From an uncultured Collinsella sp. (GTDB taxonomy: Bacteria > Actinomycetota > Coriobacteriia > Coriobacteriales > Coriobacteriaceae): a stretch of DNA of 11,363 nt. The notes beneath the pieces are model-generated. The model saw only the letters and a list, made by a program, of their open reading frames with translations. It was not told the origin of the DNA and ran no database searches. Numbering within the stretch: position 1 is the first letter of the stretch; every line of letters starts with the position of its first letter. Where the stretch lies: positions 1-11,363 of the forward strand of contig CABUQG010000033.1 in NCBI GenBank assembly GCA_902493535.1. The letters are read 5' to 3'. Made by a program: the position numbers and the translations under genes. Shown in pieces: positions 7,968 to 11,363 of this stretch.

Positions 7968-8036
7968 ACCAGAAGAGCCCGGCACCGTAGCGGTACCGGG
8001 CTCGATATTCCTCTGGTGCCCCCGGGCGGATTCGAA
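7968..8036. repeat. 69-bp direct repeat, copy 2 (continuous with longer tRNA fragment)
   Basis: Identical to copy 1 at 7840-7908. Here the tRNA similarity continues past the repeat edge to the anticodon loop at 8058, so this copy is the more complete one and probably the template for copy 1. Confidence 0.9.
7975..8003 (-). terminator. tRNA-downstream hairpin, copy 2
   Basis: Same 13-bp stem as copy 1 (arms 7975-7987 and 7991-8003), following the CCA end of the minus-strand tRNA fragment at 8014. It is probably the native terminator of the tRNA-Arg gene before integration. Confidence 0.55.
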
Positions 8037-8058
8037 CCGTCGACACCCGCTTTAGGAG
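8014..8058 (-). pseudogene. Orphan 3' half of tRNA-Arg(CCT); putative attL core
   Basis: On the minus strand this reads, in order: anticodon loop CTCCTAA (8052-8058, anticodon CCT), 3' anticodon stem AGCGG (8047-8051), variable loop GTGTC (8042-8046), 5' T-stem GACGG (8037-8041), T-loop TTCGAAT (8030-8036), 3' T-stem CCGCC (8025-8029), 3' acceptor strand CGGGGGC (8018-8024), discriminator A and encoded CCA. The bases beyond 8058 cannot form the 5' anticodon stem (CCGCT expected), and no GCCCCCG acceptor partner is found, so no functional tRNA is made here. One A-C mismatch in the T-stem suggests drift. Many tyrosine integrases recombine at the anticodon loop or T-loop of tRNA genes and rebuild an intact tRNA at the other end. 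The identity as Arg(CCT) rests on the loop sequence alone. Confidence 0.75.
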
Positions 8059-8250
8059 ATATGATTTAATGCTACCCCCTACCATTCATCAAGCATCATT
8101 GAATATCATATAACCGCAGATAAACATAGCAGTTTGTGTCTTTTGCCTCCGGTAGCTGCGCCTACGCTTTTACAAACATATTACTAACAGCTTTAGCTAA
8201 ACTGCACTCAATGAATTGTTGAAAACTATTCAAAGAAACGGAGCGCAAAG
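8059..8250. promoter_or_regulatory. Attachment-site flank and leader of the integrase gene
   Basis: AT-rich non-coding sequence between the att core and int. It contains an inverted pair ATATGAT/ATCATAT (8059-8065, 8105-8111), a 10-bp palindrome TTTAGCTAAA (8192-8201) and TTGAA/TTCAA (8219-8223, 8229-8233) just before the ribosome site GGAG (8240-8243). These are candidate integrase arm sites or operators; no promoter matches the consensus well. Confidence 0.35.
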
Positions 8251-9498
8251 ATGTCAGAACAGCCACTAATTAGCGGAAGAGGCACGTGTTGGAAAGACAA
8301 GAGATCACCTAACACCTATCGCTATTATTTTTCCCTTGGAGTCAAGGACCCTAAGACGGGGCGCTACAAACGATCCCCAACTTATACAGTTCGTTGCAAG
8401 ACTAAAACAGAAGCTAAGGCTGCAATGCAGGCCAAGCTGGCTGAAATCAACTCCTCTGGCACGATCACTAAAACTAAAAAGCCCACTTTGCTTGCGTCCT
8501 ACTGCTGGGCCTTTCATGAAAATAGGGACACCGAGCTTGCGCCAACGAGCTATGAAAGAGAAGCGTACGATTGCAGGCATATCGAAGACCTATTCGGTGC
8601 GTTTCAGACAATTGAGGGGCTAACTCCCGATCTAATCGAAGAAACATATGCCGAAGCTCGTCGTACGGGAAAATACAAACCATCAGAGCTTGTACGAATC
8701 AATGCGAAACTGCGTCAGATTTTGTCGAATGCAGTCGCAAAGAGAATAATTGACCGAAACCCCTGCGCTACCGTTCATGTTCGCAGACCACGCAACAAAA
8801 GAGAATCACTGACAATCGACCAAGTAGCTACCCTATGCACACATCTTCAACACATTGAGCTCACCGCCGAAGCTGTTGGTACACTAGTACTAGTGTATAC
8901 GGGTATGCGGAAAGGCGAGATGCTGGGCCTCGAATGGCGCGATTGGGACCCTGCCAATAAAACCTTGAAAATTGACAGGCAGTACACCAACGACCATGAA
9001 CTGAGGGCACCCAAGTCACAAGAAAGCCAACGCAAAATCCCCGTTGGAGAAACCTTGACCGAACGTCTTCAATCATGGTCAGCCATACAAAAAGAGCTCC
9101 TGGCCTCTCTGGGGCTGTCCCAGACTGGCAGCACTCCCATCATTAGCGATATTGCTGTCGAGCAAGGGATCCCTACTGTCTGTCACATGAAAAACTACAT
9201 CTTCAACCATTGGTTTCGCGATTTCGCAGTTAGCTGCAATCTTGGAATCTATGAGCCGAACAATTCGACTGGCGGAAAACTATATAAGGGCATCTGCCCG
9301 CATCAGCTCAGGCATTGTGTAAGCACTTTTATGCTGGCGAACGGATCGGACGTTAGAAGCGTGCAAGGTATTCTTGGCCACGCGGACCCCAATATCACGC
9401 TCAAAACGTATACAAGCCTCGTTCAACAATCAGAAATAAAAGCAGTTAAAGGCTACGAAGCCTTCATCAACGCCTATATACAGAGAAGCGAGAAATAG
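8251..9498 (+). CDS. int: Tyrosine recombinase / phage-type integrase
   Basis: This 415-residue enzyme catalyses site-specific integration and, with an accessory factor, excision of the element. The N-terminus (about 8-66) resembles the arm-site DNA-binding domain of Tn916/phage-type integrases, followed by a core-binding helical domain (about 75-170) and the catalytic domain (about 185-400). All expected active-site residues are present: Arg220 (TGMRKGE), Lys255, His351 and Arg354 (HQLRH), His377 (LGHAD) and the nucleophile Tyr387 (LKTYTSL). The length is normal for the family and nothing is broken. GGAG lies 7 bases before the ATG. Codon use differs from the left operon, with frequent AGA, AAA and ATA, supporting horizontal origin. 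Its position beside the orphan tRNA 3' half supports that site as its target. Confidence 0.95.
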   Translation: MSEQPLISGRGTCWKDKRSPNTYRYYFSLGVKDPKTGRYKRSPTYTVRCKTKTEAKAAMQAKLAEINSSGTITKTKKPTLLASYCWAFHENRDTELAPTSYEREAYDCRHIEDLFGAFQTIEGLTPDLIEETYAEARRTGKYKPSELVRINAKLRQILSNAVAKRIIDRNPCATVHVRRPRNKRESLTIDQVATLCTHLQHIELTAEAVGTLVLVYTGMRKGEMLGLEWRDWDPANKTLKIDRQYTNDHELRAPKSQESQRKIPVGETLTERLQSWSAIQKELLASLGLSQTGSTPIISDIAVEQGIPTVCHMKNYIFNHWFRDFAVSCNLGIYEPNNSTGGKLYKGICPHQLRHCVSTFMLANGSDVRSVQGILGHADPNITLKTYTSLVQQSEIKAVKGYEAFINAYIQRSEK

Positions 9499-9716
9499 CA
9501 TGTTTTTCATTCATCGTTTATTTCATAATATTACGGTACTATAATACTGTTTCCGCAGGTAGATGCTTTATTTGATTGACATCTAATGAGTTTTAATACA
9601 TGCTAAAGCTGTCAGATGGCTACGCATGTAGTCATAGAAACCGGCCCCCCAAGTGCTTATGAACCTGGTACGTCTTACAAGCACAGGGAGGGCCCTCATT
9701 GAAAGGATAGCTCATC
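9499..9716 (+). promoter_or_regulatory. AT-rich leader with candidate promoters between int and the excisionase-like gene
   Basis: No ORF of note. A perfect TATAAT at 9540-9545 has only a weak -35 (TTTATT, 9517-9522). A perfect TTGACA at 9576-9581 has a weak -10 (CATGCT, 9599-9604) at 17-base spacing. Either could drive the two-gene unit starting at 9717. The 3' half of the leader folds into a long hairpin, listed separately. Confidence 0.4.
9643..9694 (+). promoter_or_regulatory. Long imperfect hairpin in the 5' leader of the excisionase-like gene
   Basis: Arms 9643-9658 and 9679-9694 match at 13 of 16 positions (a 2x2 internal mismatch and one single mismatch) around a 20-base loop. The right arm ends 9 bases before the Shine-Dalgarno GAAAGGAT (9701-9708). 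There is no following T-run, so it is not an ordinary terminator. It could be an RNA switch, a protein-binding leader or a DNA-level operator. Confidence 0.5.
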
Positions 9717-9962
9717 ATGGCTACTCCAAAGATTAGCACTCAGGCGTCCACACCGACTTTCCCCACTGGTGCCGCTCAGTGCGATCGGTTGCTCCGCGTT
9801 AACGATATCCGCGAACTCACTGGCTGGAGCGAAAACACCGCACGCAAGTTTATGCGAGAGTCCGGCAAGCTCATCCAGATCCATCGCTCTAATTACATGT
9901 TTGAAAGCTCGTTCTACGAGCTTTTCAAGCAGCTTGAAGGTCGTACCGCCCACCTTGATTAG
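9717..9962 (+). CDS. Small helix-turn-helix protein, excisionase-like
   Basis: This 81-residue protein has a disordered Ser/Thr/Pro-rich start (about 1-22) and a compact DNA-binding core (about 25-75) of the MerR-like/excisionase type: LLRVNDIRELTGWSENTARK is a helix-turn-helix in which the first helix selects the domain and the second reads DNA, followed by a short beta/turn segment and a final helix. Such proteins near a tyrosine integrase usually act as recombination directionality factors or as transcriptional regulators. AGGA (9704-9707) lies 9 bases before the ATG. The stop codon overlaps the ribosome site of the next gene, so the two are probably made together. Family membership is moderately sure; the excisionase role is an inference from size and context. 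Confidence 0.75.
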   Translation: MATPKISTQASTPTFPTGAAQCDRLLRVNDIRELTGWSENTARKFMRESGKLIQIHRSNYMFESSFYELFKQLEGRTAHLD

Positions 9963-9971
9963 GTGGTAAAC

Positions 9972-10358
9972 ATGAGCGAGCTTCCGTCGATTTCCGACAT
10001 ATTTAGCGATGATGCTACTGAGCAACGAGAGATTACGGGAAAAATGGATAAGGCTATTTTTATTTCAGTGCCTGAGTGGGCGTGCTGCGTCACCACCGTT
10101 GCCGCCGAGCGTCTCATCCTCGGCCTTGTATGGAAGTTTGGAAAACCTTCCAAAAACAAACGGCCCATGGGCTTCTGCGCTAAAAGCAAATGGATTGAGG
10201 ATCACTACCGCCTGAGTAAGAACACGATATCCCGGGCCTATACCTCTCTGAAGGATAAGGGGTATATTCAAAAAGTTGGTGATGGCAGCTGGATGCTTAA
10301 TTACGCCGCAATCTACCGCGCCGCGATTGAAAACGCTTGGGAGCCTCCGAAACTTTAA
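9972..10358 (+). CDS. Winged helix-turn-helix protein (HTH_36-like), possible replication or regulatory protein
   Basis: The product is 128 residues. After an acidic N-terminus, the region from about residue 28 to 105 looks like a winged helix: a helix around TTVAAERLILGLVW, then AKSKWIEDHYRLSKNTISRAYTSL as the helix-turn-helix pair and KGYIQKVGDGSW as the wing. This arrangement resembles HTH_36-type domains in phage and plasmid replication or regulatory proteins. No helicase, primase or nuclease motif is present, so it could only be an origin-binding or regulatory protein. ATG 9972 is preferred over an in-frame GTG at 9963 because AGGTGG (9961-9966) lies 5 bases before the ATG and overlaps both the GTG and the upstream stop codon. 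Confidence 0.75.
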   Translation: MSELPSISDIFSDDATEQREITGKMDKAIFISVPEWACCVTTVAAERLILGLVWKFGKPSKNKRPMGFCAKSKWIEDHYRLSKNTISRAYTSLKDKGYIQKVGDGSWMLNYAAIYRAAIENAWEPPKL

Positions 10359-10366
10359 GCCCACAA

Positions 10367-10394
10367 ACCGACTATCGAGGTCGTGAGAGTCGGT
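10367..10394. terminator. Possible bidirectional terminator hairpin
   Basis: ACCGACT (10367-10373) and AGTCGGT (10388-10394) form a perfect 7-bp stem with a 14-base loop, lying between the end of the winged-helix gene (10358) and the end of the candidate minus-strand gene (10400). In the minus direction it is followed by a TTTG-containing stretch; in the plus direction there is no T-run. Weak by itself; its position between convergent ends is the main support. Confidence 0.35.
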
Positions 10395-10399
10395 CACCG

Positions 10400-10687
10400 T
10401 CAGGATGCCCACAAGAACATGCCGCGGATGTAAAATGAAGCAGGGTCGAACCGAAACAGTTCCCGGACAATTGGCGTCCGGCCAGACACTTCGATTCGAC
10501 CCTTTCTCATGCCTGCATCTAAAATACTCCCACAATCATTCTCGACATCTTTAACGCCCTCACCTCCTGCCACCAACACGTCGTAGACGCTATTTACAAC
10601 GAATCGATATGGCCGCCCGTTCTTTAAGGCACGTGTTACCATGAAAACGTGCGGTATTTCTCCAACCGAAAACCTGCGTGAACGCAT
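10400..10687 (-). CDS. Candidate small hypothetical protein, minus strand
   Basis: A 95-residue ORF with protein-like composition, including HVFMVTRALKNGRPYRFVV and RELFRFDPASFYIRGMF. I recognise no family. A weak AAAAGG lies about 11 bases before the ATG. Supporting context: there is no plus-strand ORF of comparable size from 10359 to 10810, a hairpin sits just past its stop, and the gap to the next plus-strand gene would then be an ordinary divergent promoter region. Against it: a 62-base inverted repeat (10442-10503) lies inside it, which could mean that the region is a structured RNA or DNA site instead of a gene. Confidence 0.35.
   Translation of the reverse strand: MRSRRFSVGEIPHVFMVTRALKNGRPYRFVVNSVYDVLVAGGEGVKDVENDCGSILDAGMRKGRIEVSGRTPIVRELFRFDPASFYIRGMFLWAS
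10442..10503 (-). repeat. 62-base structured inverted repeat (two nested stems)
   Basis: Outer arms 10442-10455 and 10490-10503 pair over 14 positions; the one C/A mismatch on the plus strand is a G-U pair in minus-strand RNA. An inner stem CCGGAC/GTCCGG (10463-10468, 10476-10481) closes a 7-base loop, separated from the outer stem by internal loops. It may be an RNA element, a replication or transfer origin hairpin, or a protein-binding site. Confidence 0.55.
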
Positions 10688-10810
10688 GACTTGAGACGCC
10701 TTTTAGAACTCACCGATCGCAGGGCGAACACAAATCAACAGCGGCCGTGCATTGTTCCCAGCCATATGGCATGGCGGAGCCGTGCCTGTTGTTGATTGGA
10801 GTGCCGCACC
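10688..10810. promoter_or_regulatory. Putative divergent regulatory region with inverted repeat
   Basis: AATCAACA (10733-10740) and TGTTGATT (10790-10797) form an inverted pair flanking 49 bases that include the palindrome GCCATATGGC (10761-10770) and two direct copies of GCCGTGC (10744-10750, 10779-10785). The right arm abuts the ribosome site GGAG (10798-10801) of the coiled-coil gene, so pairing could affect its translation. No convincing promoter was found. Confidence 0.35.
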
Positions 10811-11363
10811 ATGGCAGACGAGAAGAAAATCAGGGAGATCTACGGCGTGAAGTCCGTCCTCGATGAGGCCGCCGAGCGGATCGAGGCGACGTGGCGGGAG
10901 AAGCTGCTGCGCGAGACTGCCGACCTCAGGACCGAGAACGCGTTGCTCAGGGCCCAGCTCGATGAATCCAGCCGCAAGCTCGCCGAGGCGACGGATCGGA
11001 ATGAAAAGATTGAGGCCGACTGCAATGAGCGGGTCGCCTTTATAGAGGAGAAGTTCGAACTCGATACCGCGAGCCTCGAGATCGAGAACAACGAGCTCCA
11101 TGCCGCGAGCGTCAGATATCTCGCCGATGCTCGGGAACTCGACAGGCAGGTCGTCCAGCTCCATGCCGAGGCCGTGGGCATGGTCGATGAGATCGAGCGA
11201 CTGCGCGGCGAGCGTGATGCCGCGCTGAAAGCCCAAGCCGAGTTGAACGACGCACTCCTGGCCCAGCGCGACCTGATGGCCGAGGTCGCCGCCCTCAAGG
11301 ACTGCCTTGCCGCCTCCGAGCAGCGGGCGGCCGTGGCCGAGGCCAAGGTCGAGGTCATGACCC
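10811..11363 (+). CDS. Long coiled-coil protein of unknown function (3' truncated by window edge)
   Basis: An ATG with GGAG 9 bases upstream opens a frame that stays open to the right edge (184 codons seen). From about residue 10 the sequence is almost continuously helix-forming: it contains no proline in 184 residues, only three glycines, and a dense Glu/Lys/Arg/Ala/Leu pattern with heptad-like leucines (for example LLRETADLRTENALLRAQL). No signal peptide or membrane segment is visible. Such proteins include KfrA-like plasmid partition factors, SMC-like or scaffold proteins and phage tape-measure-like proteins; none can be chosen from this part. Its GC content is like the chromosomal operon and unlike the AT-rich integrase, so it may have a different history from the left end of the element. 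Confidence 0.85.
   Translation, partial: MADEKKIREIYGVKSVLDEAAERIEATWREKLLRETADLRTENALLRAQLDESSRKLAEATDRNEKIEADCNERVAFIEEKFELDTASLEIENNELHAASVRYLADARELDRQVVQLHAEAVGMVDEIERLRGERDAALKAQAELNDALLAQRDLMAEVAALKDCLAASEQRAAVAEAKVEVMT

Larger units (their letters stand above)
8014..11363. mobile_element. Left part of an integrative element inserted at tRNA-Arg(CCT)
   Basis: The region starts at an orphan tRNA 3' half, carries a tyrosine integrase about 190 bases inside, then an excisionase-like protein and a winged-helix protein, and is more AT-rich than the operon on its left, with repeated AGA arginine codons in the integrase. No phage structural, conjugation or resistance gene is visible, so the type of element (integrative plasmid, satellite, phage remnant, ICE) is open. 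The right end lies outside the window; the last gene, a GC-rich coiled-coil ORF, is assumed to belong to it. Confidence 0.75.

Noticed and set aside
7936..7970. A second functional tRNA on the plus strand
   Set aside because: The T-stem does not pair properly, the CCA spacing is off by one, and no 5' half or acceptor partner is found.
7796..7990. 64-residue plus-strand ORF across the same junction
   Set aside because: It begins inside the operon terminator and covers the 69-bp repeats; no ribosome site and no protein-like pattern.
7840..8036. CRISPR array
   Set aside because: Only two repeats of 69 bp, which are explained as tRNA end plus hairpin; no further units and no cas genes in the window.
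8014..8058. tmRNA 3' end as the attachment target
   Set aside because: An anticodon-type loop CTCCTAA with a 3' anticodon stem and normal variable loop spacing is present, and the acceptor CGGGGGC would need a GCCCCCG start, unlike tmRNA.
7732..8085. 117-residue minus-strand ORF across the tRNA/repeat junction
   Set aside because: It runs through two terminator hairpins and tRNA fragments; STVRIRPGAPE is the usual false translation of a tRNA 3' end.
10703..11236. 177-residue minus-strand ORF at the right end
   Set aside because: It is antisense to the open coiled-coil frame, which has a ribosome site and a consistent helical pattern.

Overview
The window looks like the chromosome of a high-GC Gram-positive bacterium, most plausibly a Coriobacteriia member such as Collinsella. 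That placement is an inference from gene order and codon use; nothing in the window proves it. The left two thirds is a tightly packed plus-strand block of cell-wall and Ser/Thr-phosphorylation genes, ordered as in the actinobacterial fhaA-fhaB-pstP-rodA-pbpA-pknA-pknB cluster. The right third is more AT-rich and looks like the left end of an integrative element inserted at a tRNA-Arg gene.

Left block (2-7735). In order: the 3' end of an FHA-domain protein (FhaA-like), a membrane-anchored FHA protein (FhaB-like), a PP2C Ser/Thr phosphatase (PstP-like) with a long acidic N-terminal extension, one 956-residue polypeptide joining a SEDS glycosyltransferase (FtsW/RodA) to a class B penicillin-binding protein, and a PknB-type kinase with four PASTA repeats. 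The first four genes are separated by a few bases or overlap; a 132-base gap precedes the kinase and carries a 16-codon ORF. No separate pknA is present. Expected logic: the kinase senses wall material through PASTA repeats and phosphorylates targets, the FHA proteins bind phosphothreonine, the phosphatase resets the system, and the SEDS-PBP fusion builds peptidoglycan. A strong intrinsic terminator (7786-7827) closes the block.

Junction (7828-8250). A perfect 69-bp direct repeat (7840-7908 and 7968-8036) holds, on the minus strand, the last part of a tRNA including CCA and a following hairpin. The second copy extends to the anticodon loop of a tRNA-Arg(CCT) and stops there, as expected for an attachment-site scar. 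A diverged inverted copy of the tRNA T-arm lies between the two repeats.

Right block (8251-11363). A tyrosine recombinase with all catalytic residues is followed by an untranslated stretch with a hairpin leader, a two-gene unit of small DNA-binding proteins (excisionase-like and winged-helix), a structured region that may hold a small minus-strand gene, and the start of a proline-free coiled-coil protein that runs off the right edge. The right end of the element, with a predicted intact tRNA-Arg, is outside the window.
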